6,892 nt of DNA from the NCBI GenBank assembly GCA_902472225.1, contig CABRNB010000128.1:1-6892 (forward strand), in the 5' to 3' direction. The position numbers and the translations under genes are program-made. The DNA comes from Caccousia sp900752115 (GTDB taxonomy: Bacteria; Bacillota; Clostridia; Oscillospirales; Acutalibacteraceae). Below the pieces are notes generated by a model, which did not search any database, had not been told where the DNA came from, and saw nothing but the letters and a program-made list of their open reading frames with translations. Numbering within the stretch: position 1 is the first letter of the stretch; the number at the start of each line of letters is the position of its first letter. Below are positions 1 through 5,818 of this stretch, piece after piece.

Positions 1-650
1 CAGGCAATGTACATGGCGGACAGCTCCTCTTTCCGGTGCAGGGCTTCCCTGTCGTGGATAAAGTCGAGGGAATCCATGGCGCGGCGGATATCCTCCTGAT
101 AGTCGGACAGGCCTTTCTGATAAATCTTGTTCGAGCCGACTGTATGGCCGGGGCCGCGCTGCTCCATAAACTCGGTGAAGATGCCGCACTCATAGGCCGC
201 CTTCCACTCCTCGCTCATGCTGCTCAGAATTTTGTGGCGGATGGAGCGCTTCTCCCAGTAGGGAATGATCTTTTCTTTCTGGATCCGCAGATCCTCCTCC
301 GAGACGGCAAAGCGGATCAGTTCGCGCTGATCCATGATCTTCATATCCTCGAGCGTGTGGCAGCAAAGCTCCGGGAAGGTCGGCGCGGACTGCGGGCCGT
401 CGCCCTTCTCACCGACAATGAGCTCGCCTTTATGAATCGAAATGGATTTATTCTCGAAGAAATGGCGCAGCGTCAGCGCGCGCAGCTCCGGAACGGACAC
501 CGTCCCCTCGTATTTCTCATACGCCTCCGTCTCGAGCACGGCGCGCTCCATATAAATACGGGGCTGCGTGTTGAGACTCTCCTCGCGCAGTCTGCGCACA
601 CGCTCCGTCGCCCCGTGCTGCTCGCGGACCGTTTTTTCCTGCTCTGCCAT
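1..650 (-). CDS. hypD: trans-4-hydroxy-L-proline dehydratase (HypD), N-terminal part, cut by window edge
   Basis: A glycyl-radical enzyme of the pyruvate formate-lyase superfamily. HypD dehydrates trans-4-hydroxy-L-proline to pyrroline-5-carboxylate, which is then reduced to proline or used as an amino-acid electron acceptor in the anaerobic cytoplasm. Only the first 216 residues lie in the window and the frame is open to base 3. The start is ATG at 650, with a GGGTGG-like purine tract about 10 nt upstream. The N-terminus matches remembered Clostridioides difficile HypD closely: LREES near residue 22, ELIVGEKGD near 76, CCHT near 96 and FTEFMEQRGPGHTV at 158-171. F161 and H169 align with F152 and H160, residues reported in the HypD active site. 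The cysteine and glycine radical sites are outside the window, so the exact substrate is inferred. It lies 66 nt downstream of its likely activase and is the last operon gene seen. Another PFL-like dehydratase is the main alternative. Confidence 0.85.
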   Translation of the reverse strand, partial: MAEQEKTVREQHGATERVRRLREESLNTQPRIYMERAVLETEAYEKYEGTVSVPELRALTLRHFFENKSISIHKGELIVGEKGDGPQSAPTFPELCCHTLEDMKIMDQRELIRFAVSEEDLRIQKEKIIPYWEKRSIRHKILSSMSEEWKAAYECGIFTEFMEQRGPGHTVGSNKIYQKGLSDYQEDIRRAMDSLDFIHDREALHRKEELSAMYIA

Positions 651-716
651 GGTCAAAATTCCACCCTTTCCTTCTCATTTGTTCAAAACCGCTTCAGGTA
701 AACTCCGTTTCATCGT

Positions 717-1619
717 TCAGCCGCCGATGACCACCTGGGGATAACCGGCCTGCCGGAACAGCTCCGCCAGGCTCTCAAGCTTTTCCTTCGACGGCACGCG
801 GAACGGCTCGGAGCCGCGTCCAAGCCGTTCAAATTTTTCCCTGCCAAACTCATGGTACGGCAGAAGATGAATTCTTTCCGCCCGCACGCCCTGCCGCAGC
901 AGCCCGATCACAGGCAAAATGTCCTCCGGCTCCGCGTTGACGCCGTCTACGATAGGCAAGCGCAGACGAATCCGCGCGCCGCGTTGGCTCAGCCGCCGCA
1001 GGTTTTCCAGAATCAGCGTGTTGTCCGCGCCGATCCATTTCTTATGCTTTTCCGGGTCCATCGCCTTGATGTCATAGAGGAAGCAGTCCACATCGCCGAG
1101 AAGCTGCTCAAAGCGCTCAAACGGCGCCATGCCGGACGTATCGATAAAGATGCTGATCCCCTCCCCGCGCAGGAGACGGCACAGCCGCGCCACCTCGGAG
1201 AACGGCTCCGCGGCCATCACCTCGCCGCCTGAAAGCGTCACACCGCCGCCGGATTCCTCATAAAACATGGCGTCCCGCAGGACCGCCGCAAGAAGCTCTT
1301 CCGGCGTACGGCGATACCCGGAAAGCTGCCGGGCTCCGGCCACACAGGCCGTCACGCACGCCCCGCAGGCGGCGCACAGCGAGCGATCAATTCTCCCCTT
1401 GTCCGCCGGGGCCGCGCCGTGCGGACAGACAGCCTCGCACGCCCCGCACTGCGTACACTTATCGCCGTCCCACATCAGCTCCGGAGCGGCGTTCCAGCTT
1501 TCCGGATTGTGGCACCAGGCACAGCGCAGCGGGCAGCCCTTAAAAAAGATTGTTGTGCGGATGCCGTCCCCGTCATGGATGCTGTACCGCTGGATATTGA
1601 ATACGGAAAGACCGTCCAT
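717..1619 (-). CDS. hypE: glycyl-radical enzyme activating enzyme (radical SAM), probable HypD activase
   Basis: A radical SAM activase that uses S-adenosylmethionine and a [4Fe-4S] cluster to abstract hydrogen from the conserved glycine of its partner enzyme. The protein has 300 residues, normal for the PFL2-type activases. The SAM-cluster motif CxxxCxxC is at C29, C33 and C36. A ferredoxin-like insert follows, with two four-cysteine sets (C55, C58, C61, C65 and C82, C85, C88, C92) predicted to hold two more [4Fe-4S] clusters. A GGE SAM-binding motif sits at 131-133 after a GGGVT stretch. The C-terminal LPYHEFGREKFERLGR segment is typical of the family. The ATG at 1619 has a GAGGAGG ribosome binding site 7-8 nt upstream. 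It lies 30 nt after the aminopeptidase gene and 66 nt before hypD. Partner specificity for HypD is inferred from this adjacency; the family assignment itself is secure. Confidence 0.9.
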   Translation of the reverse strand: MDGLSVFNIQRYSIHDGDGIRTTIFFKGCPLRCAWCHNPESWNAAPELMWDGDKCTQCGACEAVCPHGAAPADKGRIDRSLCAACGACVTACVAGARQLSGYRRTPEELLAAVLRDAMFYEESGGGVTLSGGEVMAAEPFSEVARLCRLLRGEGISIFIDTSGMAPFERFEQLLGDVDCFLYDIKAMDPEKHKKWIGADNTLILENLRRLSQRGARIRLRLPIVDGVNAEPEDILPVIGLLRQGVRAERIHLLPYHEFGREKFERLGRGSEPFRVPSKEKLESLAELFRQAGYPQVVIGG

Positions 1620-1649
1620 CCTGCTTCCTCCTCATTCGTTCCGTATGTC

Positions 1650-2897
1650 TCAGCCCTTATTCGCCATCGCGTCCTCGATATCCTCAAGCTTTCTCGGGAT
1701 CGAGGCGGAGAGGTTTTCGCAGCCGGTCTCCGTGATGAGGCAGTTATCCTCGAGACGGAAGCCGATACCGCTGTCCTCGTCATAGATGCCGATATCCACG
1801 CAGAACACCATGCCGGGCGCGAGAGGATGCGTCATGTCGACCTCGTCGTGTACGTCGAAGCCGACGTGATGCGCGCCGCCGTGCCACATATACTTGCCGA
1901 TTTCATCATAGGAGCTGAGCTTGCCGATCGACTTGAGCTGCTCATAGCAGTACCGTCTTGCCGTCTGATCGACGGAAGCCATCGGCAGTCCGGGCTTTAA
2001 AATCGAGAACATGTACTGGGAGGTATTGTACGCGCAGCGATAGAGCGCCGCCTGCTCGGCGGTATACTTGCCGTTGCACGGCCAGCCGCGGGAAACGTCG
2101 TTGACTTCGTTGTCCCAGCAGGCGCCCACGTCGTTGAGTACCATATCGCCGTCCTTTGCCTGGCCGGTATAACCGTAATAATGAATGCAGAAGTTGTTCT
2201 CGCCCGCGGAGATGATGGACGGGAAGCCGGGCGTCAGCACGCCGCGGCTCGTCAGGGCGTGGTCAAACTCCGCCTTGTATTCGTACTCGTACATGCCGGG
2301 ACGCGACGCCTTCATCATCGCGAGGATGCCGGCCTTCGTCACCGTCATCGCCTGACGCATGGCCGCGATCTCGCACGGCTTTTTGAACGTACGCTGGCGG
2401 CGCAGCTGCGGCAGCAGACTGCGCACCTGCACGCCGGGATAGCGCTTCGCGGCGCTTTCCGCGAAGCGGTGCGTCTCGCCGGGCACCTCGTCGGGGGTAT
2501 GCAGGAACAAATCGAGCCAGAGCGTTTCCACCTCTCCGTTGACGGCCGCCCTGCGGAAATCTTCCTCAAAGCTCTCCACATAGCGGATATCCTCAATACC
2601 GGACTTGCGTCTGGCCTCCTCCGCCGTGGGACGGCGGCCCGTCCAGCGCTCCTTCATCGCGTCGTGCGGCAGGATATAAAGGCTCTCCGTCACGCTGTCC
2701 CCGTTTTTGCGCAGGAGCAGTACAAGGCCGGCAAAATCGACGCCGGTCAGGTAGAGAAAATTCCTGCTGCAGAAAAAAGGATAATAAGCGTCCGCCGACT
2801 GGCGCGGCGCATTCCCGGAAAAGAGAACCGCGGCGGAATGATCCGGCAGAAAATCCAGCAATGCCTTCCGGTTTTCCTGATAAAACGATGCTTCCAT
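1650..2897 (-). CDS. pepP: PepP-type Xaa-Pro aminopeptidase (M24B)
   Basis: A cytoplasmic metallopeptidase that removes the N-terminal residue from peptides with proline, and probably hydroxyproline, in second position. An aminopeptidase P N-terminal domain (about residues 1-130, with an SRNFLYLTG motif) precedes a pita-bread catalytic domain. The expected dimetal ligands align at D256, D267, H343 and E383, with H350 in the FDVHD motif. The fifth position, normally glutamate in VEPG, is aspartate here (VDIG, D368). The ATG at 2897 is preferred because GAGGGAGG lies 9 nt upstream. The in-frame ATG at 2903 is too close to that site, and the ATG at 2990 lies within a few bases of the predicted transcript start with no ribosome binding site. 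The protein is then 415 residues. It is the first gene of the operon, which suggests it supplies imino acids to HypD. An alternative is a general dipeptidase (prolidase). Confidence 0.88.
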   Translation of the reverse strand: MEASFYQENRKALLDFLPDHSAAVLFSGNAPRQSADAYYPFFCSRNFLYLTGVDFAGLVLLLRKNGDSVTESLYILPHDAMKERWTGRRPTAEEARRKSGIEDIRYVESFEEDFRRAAVNGEVETLWLDLFLHTPDEVPGETHRFAESAAKRYPGVQVRSLLPQLRRQRTFKKPCEIAAMRQAMTVTKAGILAMMKASRPGMYEYEYKAEFDHALTSRGVLTPGFPSIISAGENNFCIHYYGYTGQAKDGDMVLNDVGACWDNEVNDVSRGWPCNGKYTAEQAALYRCAYNTSQYMFSILKPGLPMASVDQTARRYCYEQLKSIGKLSSYDEIGKYMWHGGAHHVGFDVHDEVDMTHPLAPGMVFCVDIGIYDEDSGIGFRLEDNCLITETGCENLSASIPRKLEDIEDAMANKG

Positions 2898-2938
2898 AGT
2901 CATTGTCCTCCCTCGCAACTTTCCTTGCTTGCCCGCGC

Positions 2939-2969
2939 GGCCGGACAAGACATTGCGCCTCATCCGGCC
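2939..2969 (-). promoter_or_regulatory. hairpin in the 5' leader of the pepP operon
   Basis: In the transcript, GGCCGGAUGAG (2969 to 2959) pairs with CUUGUCCGGCC (2949 to 2939). This gives an 11-bp stem with two G-U pairs and a 9-nt loop. It ends 24 nt upstream of the aminopeptidase ribosome binding site. There is no following U tract, so it is not an intrinsic terminator. It could stabilise the mRNA or modulate translation. It does not match a riboswitch class that I recognise. Confidence 0.4.
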
Positions 2970-2983
2970 CGTGCGATCATCAT

Positions 2984-3001
2984 TTTTCATTTACATGAAA
3001 A
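2984..3001. promoter_or_regulatory. inverted repeat over the operon transcription start (candidate operator)
   Basis: A perfect 7-4-7 inverted repeat, TTTTCAT-ttac-ATGAAAA, covers the predicted start point of the operon promoter and abuts its -10 box. Its location suits a repressor that would block initiation. It could also be a chance AT-rich palindrome. No cognate regulator can be assigned from this window. Confidence 0.4.
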
Positions 3002-3002
3002 T

Positions 3003-3031
3003 ATTATAGAAACCTATCTTTGAAATGTCAA
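3003..3031 (-). promoter_or_regulatory. consensus promoter of the pepP-hypE-hypD operon
   Basis: Reading the minus strand, TTGACA (3031 to 3026) and TATAAT (3008 to 3003) are separated by exactly 17 nt, a perfect vegetative promoter. Transcription should start near 2996, giving a leader of about 100 nt before the aminopeptidase start at 2897. No other promoter of comparable quality is visible between the three operon genes. Confidence 0.85.
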
Positions 3032-3128
3032 TCAATCCCCGAAAAGAGAGCAATTTTTCACTGTACTTTTCTCTCTCCTTATTCCTTCCCCCTGACAGGT
3101 GAACAAAAGTCTCAGAACATCCCCCTTG

Positions 3129-3150
3129 GCGCGTCAAAAGCGCGTCAAAA
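3129..3150 (+). repeat. 11-bp tandem direct repeat upstream of the MBL-fold gene promoter
   Basis: GCGCGTCAAAA occurs twice head to tail, at 3129-3139 and 3140-3150, with no mismatch and no gap. The repeat ends 3 bases before the -35 hexamer at 3154. The period of 11 bp is about one helical turn, so two protein subunits would sit on the same DNA face. This fits an activator or response-regulator site, but that role is an inference. Confidence 0.5.
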
Positions 3151-3153
3151 AAA

Positions 3154-3182
3154 TTGCCAGCCGCGAATCCTTCCTGTATACT
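3154..3182 (+). promoter_or_regulatory. promoter of the MBL-fold hydrolase gene
   Basis: TTGCCA (3154-3159) and TATACT (3177-3182) are separated by 17 nt. The predicted start near 3189 leaves a leader of about 55 nt before the ATG at 3244. The -35 box differs from consensus at two positions, which fits a promoter helped by an activator at the adjoining tandem repeat. Confidence 0.7.
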
Positions 3183-3243
3183 GAAAAAGGACGTCCGATA
3201 CAGGCCCGGACAGCCGGACCGGACACAGGAAAGGAGAACGATC

Positions 3244-4059
3244 ATGGGAATCAGAGAACCATTTGTTTCGGAAATTGCGCCGGACACATATGCCATCAAC
3301 GAATTTGGTCTCGCGGCGATGTACCTCGCCGTCGGCAGCGAGCGCGCACTGCTCATAGACACGGGATGCGGCCTGACCGACCTTCCCGCACTGGTGCGCC
3401 GCTTTACGGACAAGCCGCTCGACGTCATGCTGACGCACTGTCATCCTGACCACGCCGGAGGCATCGGCTGGGTTGATCGGATCTACCTGCATCCCGATGA
3501 TTTTCCGGCTGTGCCGGAGCTGGACGCAGACGAAATCCGCGGCTATAACCGGATGCTCGGCGAACAGGGGTCCTTTCAGGTTTATGAATACGATCCGGAC
3601 GCCGTGCACCCACTTGAGCCCCTGCCAAAACTTGTCCCTCTCACGGACGGCTTTGTGTTTGATCTCGGCGGCCGCACGCTCGAAGTCATCGGAACACCGG
3701 GACACACGCCGGGCTCCGTCTGCCTGCTGGACGCTAAAAACCGCATCCTGTTTTCCGGCGACGCATGCAATGTGAATCTCGGGCTTTCTTCCCGCTCCCT
3801 CCAAAGCGCGGCCGCCTATTTTGACCGCCTGCTGCGGCTGCAGGATCGCTTTGATCAGAACTGGAACGGTCATCTGGGCTACGCGGGAGCGCCGGAATGC
3901 CTGCCGACGCCGCCACACGTCCTGCCCACCTGCGCCGCCCTCTGTGCGTCAATCCTCGACGGCTCAGCCGAGATCCGGCAGGAGGAATGGTTCGGCGGCA
4001 TGGTCATGCACTGCGCAACGTGCGGCGGCGTGCGGATCTGCTACGGAGACGACGTGTAA
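3244..4059 (+). CDS. metallo-beta-lactamase-fold hydrolase of unknown substrate
   Basis: A 271-residue cytoplasmic protein of the metallo-beta-lactamase superfamily, resembling glyoxalase II-like thioester hydrolases; no signal peptide is seen. The dizinc motif is THCHPDH (H65, H67, D69, H70), followed by H154 in GTPGHTPGS, D173 in SGDA and a late H210, so all usual metal ligands are present. The C-terminus carries a CxxC pair (C257, C260) within MHCATCGG, which is not part of the core fold. The ATG at 3244 has an AAAGGAG ribosome binding site 7 nt upstream. An upstream in-frame ATG at 3154 coincides with the -35 box and would lie before the transcript start. The gene has its own promoter and is transcribed away from the pepP operon. 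No terminator is evident before the next feature. Substrate cannot be told from sequence; lactone, thioester or phosphodiester hydrolysis are all possible. Confidence 0.85.
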   Translation: MGIREPFVSEIAPDTYAINEFGLAAMYLAVGSERALLIDTGCGLTDLPALVRRFTDKPLDVMLTHCHPDHAGGIGWVDRIYLHPDDFPAVPELDADEIRGYNRMLGEQGSFQVYEYDPDAVHPLEPLPKLVPLTDGFVFDLGGRTLEVIGTPGHTPGSVCLLDAKNRILFSGDACNVNLGLSSRSLQSAAAYFDRLLRLQDRFDQNWNGHLGYAGAPECLPTPPHVLPTCAALCASILDGSAEIRQEEWFGGMVMHCATCGGVRICYGDDV

Positions 4060-4155
4060 GAATCTGCGGAACTGTCAGCTGATATTTTAACATCCGTCAA
4101 AGCACGCTTCTCCTCTCCCGCGCTGCAGTCACTTGTAAAAAAACACGATGTATAA

Positions 4156-4797
4156 TACTTTTCGCCGCAGCCGCAGTTCCGGCCATTGTGGGCTGTCCCG
4201 CGCCGGATGCTGCACTATGTCTCGCAGAACCTGTGGGACTGGGAATTTCTCGGCGATGTTGACCTTCACTCCGCCCGCGTCATCGACGCATGCGTGTATG
4301 AAACGGAGCCCGGTCTTTTTAAAATGTGGTACAAGGACGAAAACCGCGAAAGTCACACCTATGCCGCCGTCAGCCGTGATCTGCACCGCTGGGAGGTTCT
4401 TGGCGAGGAGGTTTCCGACTGTGCGCAGGAAGGGCCGAACGTCTTTTCTCTCGGCGGAAAAATCTGGATGATTTCCGATTTCTGGAGCGGACTGGCCGTG
4501 TACTCCTCGGAGGACTGTACGCATTGGACACGCTGCCCGAACCTTCTCGAGCATTCCGGAACACGCCCGATGGACGTCGGACTCGGTCACCATGCGGACG
4601 TTGTGGTGCGGGACGATCGGGCCTTCCTGTTCTACTTCTGCCACCCCTACGCATGCGAGCTCCCGGAGGACGGCAACCATCCCACCGACTTCACCGACCA
4701 GCAGCGCAACATGGCTGTTGTGCAGGTCGTCGAGCTCTTCGTACAGGACGATCATCTCGTCTGCGATCGCAACGCTCCCGTCTCCTGGCCCGTGTAA
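4156..4797 (+). pseudogene. 3' remnant of a five-bladed beta-propeller glycosidase (GH43/GH32-like)
   Basis: The open frame from 4156 to the TAA at 4795-4797 encodes about 213 residues. They resemble the middle and end of a glycoside hydrolase with a five-bladed beta-propeller. Visible family-like pieces are a RVIDACVYE strand, FKMWYKDE, a blade motif SRDLHRWEVLG, EGPNVFSLGG and GHHADVVV. The N-terminal blade, which should carry the catalytic nucleophile and normally adds about 80-100 residues, is absent, and a stop codon at 4153 closes the frame. The possible starts (TTG 4186, ATG 4207) have no ribosome binding site, and no proper promoter is seen. The C-terminus seems complete (HLVCDRNAP near the end). 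I read this as a 5'-deleted remnant left after a rearrangement. A short, still translated protein is less likely. The exact GH family is uncertain. Confidence 0.7.
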
Positions 4798-4899
4798 TTT
4801 CCGCAGACAATTTGCGCGCGTGTTCTTTGGACATGGGCTGCAGTCAGAAGCAAAGCTGCTGTTCATGCGGAAAACCGCCCAAAATCCCTCTGCTTTGTC

Positions 4900-4928
4900 T
4901 TGTTCTTCCCGGCGAAAACTGATACAAT
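4900..4928 (+). promoter_or_regulatory. promoter of the 64-residue membrane protein gene
   Basis: TTGTTC (4900-4905) and TACAAT (4923-4928) are separated by 17 nt. The predicted start is near 4935, giving a very short leader of about 30 nt that contains the strong ribosome binding site at 4949-4957. Confidence 0.7.
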
Positions 4929-4963
4929 GAAACCAACAGGACAGATGCAAAGGAGGGTTCTTT

Positions 4964-5158
4964 ATGCCAAGACCGCGAGGCCCGGGAGGACCGGGTTTTC
5001 ATCGTCCGCCTCCGCCCCCTCCGCCGCCGCACCGGCCATACCGGCCGCACCGATACGGGTACCGATCGGGCTGCCTGCCGGGATGCCTGCTCTATGCTGC
5101 AGGCGCTGCCGGCATGATTGCCGCCCTTGTCGCCCTGTTTGTCTCAGCAGTCCACTGA
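4964..5158 (+). CDS. small polyproline single-span membrane protein, unknown function
   Basis: A 64-residue protein that I do not recognise as a named family. Residues 1-40 are rich in proline, arginine, glycine and histidine, with eight consecutive prolines at 15-22 and an aromatic YRPHRYGYR stretch. Residues about 42-62 form one hydrophobic helix after two cysteines (C37, C41). The layout suggests a positively charged N-terminal tail in the cytoplasm and a C-terminal anchor. Support for a real gene is strong. It has an optimal AAAGGAGGG ribosome binding site 6 nt before the ATG, a good promoter just upstream and an intrinsic terminator 33 bases after the TGA. A run of eight prolines would normally need elongation factor P for smooth translation. 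It stands alone as a one-gene unit. Function is unknown; a role at the envelope is only a guess from the anchor. Confidence 0.75.
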   Translation: MPRPRGPGGPGFHRPPPPPPPPHRPYRPHRYGYRSGCLPGCLLYAAGAAGMIAALVALFVSAVH

Positions 5159-5191
5159 CCACGCGCCCGTTTTTTCGGGACAGCCGCAACG

Positions 5192-5232
5192 CGCCTGCCG
5201 TCTCTCCTTTCCGGAGAGACGGCAGGCGTTTT
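5192..5232 (+). terminator. intrinsic terminator after the 64-residue protein gene
   Basis: A perfect 16-bp stem, with arms at 5192-5207 (CGCCTGCCGTCTCTCC) and 5213-5228, encloses a 5-nt loop and is followed by TTTTCT. The T run is short but the stem is very strong. It separates this gene from the PerR-like gene downstream. The short CCCG-T6-CGGG palindrome at 5166-5179 lies just before it and adds little. Confidence 0.85.
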
Positions 5233-5332
5233 CTCACGGGAACGGCTGCCCTGCACCGCATGTGGGAAGCTGCGTCTGCAAATCCGGCATAGCTTCTTCC
5301 ATTGTTTTCCATGCCAACTTCCGAAACGGCGC

Positions 5333-5360
5333 TTGACTTTTTCTTTTCCGTGCATATAAT
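5333..5360 (+). promoter_or_regulatory. promoter of the PerR-like regulator gene
   Basis: TTGACT (5333-5338) and TATAAT (5355-5360) are separated by 16 nt, a near-consensus promoter. The predicted start, near 5367, falls inside the palindrome at 5365-5379. Confidence 0.8.
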
Positions 5361-5364
5361 TAAA

Positions 5365-5379
5365 TTAGAATAATTCTAA
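5365..5379. promoter_or_regulatory. PerR/Fur-type 7-1-7 operator (Per box)
   Basis: TTAGAATAATTCTAA is a perfect 7-1-7 palindrome. It fits the Per-box pattern TTATAATnATTATAA with one symmetric change per arm. It lies just downstream of the -10 box and 12 bases before the regulator start codon. Binding there would block transcription of the regulator, so negative autoregulation is the simple reading. Fur-family sites share this geometry, so the box alone does not distinguish PerR from Fur or Zur. Confidence 0.75.
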
Positions 5380-5391
5380 ATAGAGGTTGCC

Positions 5392-5775
5392 ATGACAAAA
5401 TATGCTAGAAAAATTTTGGAGCTGGTGGAAAACTCGCACAGTCATATGACAGCAGATCAGGTTTTCCTTCTTCTGCGGGAAACGTTTCCGACTGTGGTGC
5501 TTGCCACCGTGTACAACAACCTGAACAAGCTTTGTGAGGAGGGGCTGATTCGCAGAGTCTCTGTGGAGGGAATGCCTGACCGCTTTGACCGTGTGGAGCG
5601 GCACGATCACCTGATCTGCCGCGGCTGCGGCAAGCTTTCCGATATCAGCCTTGCCGATCTGACCGAAACACTGCAGCATCAGGCAGGCGTACCGCTTTTG
5701 GGCTACGATCTCAAGCTTGTGTATCTGTGCGAGGATTGCCGCCGGAAAGAGTCCGCCCGGGATCAGGAAGCCTGA
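5392..5775 (+). CDS. perR: short PerR-like Fur-family repressor
   Basis: A 127-residue metal-dependent repressor, probably peroxide-sensing. The winged-helix domain spans about residues 1-65 (ATVYNNLNKL recognition helix at 38-47), followed by the dimerisation domain. Aligned to Bacillus subtilis PerR, the regulatory metal ligands H37, D85, H91, H93 and D104 are H18, D66, H71, H73 and D84. The structural zinc cysteines are C76, C79, C113 and C116. Aspartate at the D104 position is the residue that favours peroxide sensing over plain iron sensing. The protein begins at the equivalent of PerR residue 20-21, so the first helix is missing. This is not a start-site error: an in-frame stop lies at 5377 and AGAGG lies 5 nt before the ATG. 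The Per box in its promoter suggests autoregulation. Fur or Zur are less likely alternatives. Confidence 0.85.
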   Translation: MTKYARKILELVENSHSHMTADQVFLLLRETFPTVVLATVYNNLNKLCEEGLIRRVSVEGMPDRFDRVERHDHLICRGCGKLSDISLADLTETLQHQAGVPLLGYDLKLVYLCEDCRRKESARDQEA

Positions 5776-5818
5776 CGCCCGTCCTCACTTTCTGCGCCAT
5801 CCGGCCGCATGCTCCGCA

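Larger units (their letters stand above)
2898..3243. other. divergent intergenic region between pepP and the MBL-fold gene
   Basis: This 346-base stretch holds no convincing gene. It carries two divergent promoters, the leader hairpin and start-point inverted repeat of the pepP operon, and an 11-bp tandem repeat in front of the plus-strand promoter. The segment from about 3032 to 3128 is AT- and pyrimidine-rich on the plus strand, and I see no further structure in it. The two -35 boxes are about 120 bases apart, so the promoters do not overlap. Confidence 0.7.

Noticed and set aside
36..701. Long plus-strand open frame opposite the hypD start
   Set aside because: It is antisense to a clear HypD N-terminus, has no family-like motifs and no ribosome binding site. 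The minus-strand frame explains this region.
2988..2990. Upstream ATG that would extend the aminopeptidase by 31 residues
   Set aside because: It lies within about 6 bases of the predicted transcript start and has no ribosome binding site. The extra residues are basic and unlike the family N-terminus, while the ATG at 2897 has a strong site.
3041..3083. GAAAAGAGAG and CTTTTCTCTC segments resembling an inverted repeat
   Set aside because: They are complements in the same direction and do not pair as a hairpin, so they are low-complexity sequence only.
3145..3918. Long minus-strand open frame over the MBL-fold gene
   Set aside because: It is a shadow of the intact plus-strand gene with all zinc ligands, and it runs across that gene's promoter.
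4151..4156. TATAAT that could be a promoter for the glycosidase remnant
   Set aside because: No -35 hexamer lies at a workable distance; the nearest TTGTAA is only 12 nt away. No ribosome binding site follows.
4833..4922. 29-codon cysteine-rich frame (MGCSQKQSCCSCGK...)
   Set aside because: There is no good ribosome binding site and its 3' end overlaps the promoter of the 64-residue protein gene. It is short enough to arise by chance.
4129..4950. Minus-strand open frame of over 270 codons across the glycosidase remnant
   Set aside because: The translation shows no recognisable motif, whereas the opposite strand reads as a glycosidase. The length reflects high GC content.
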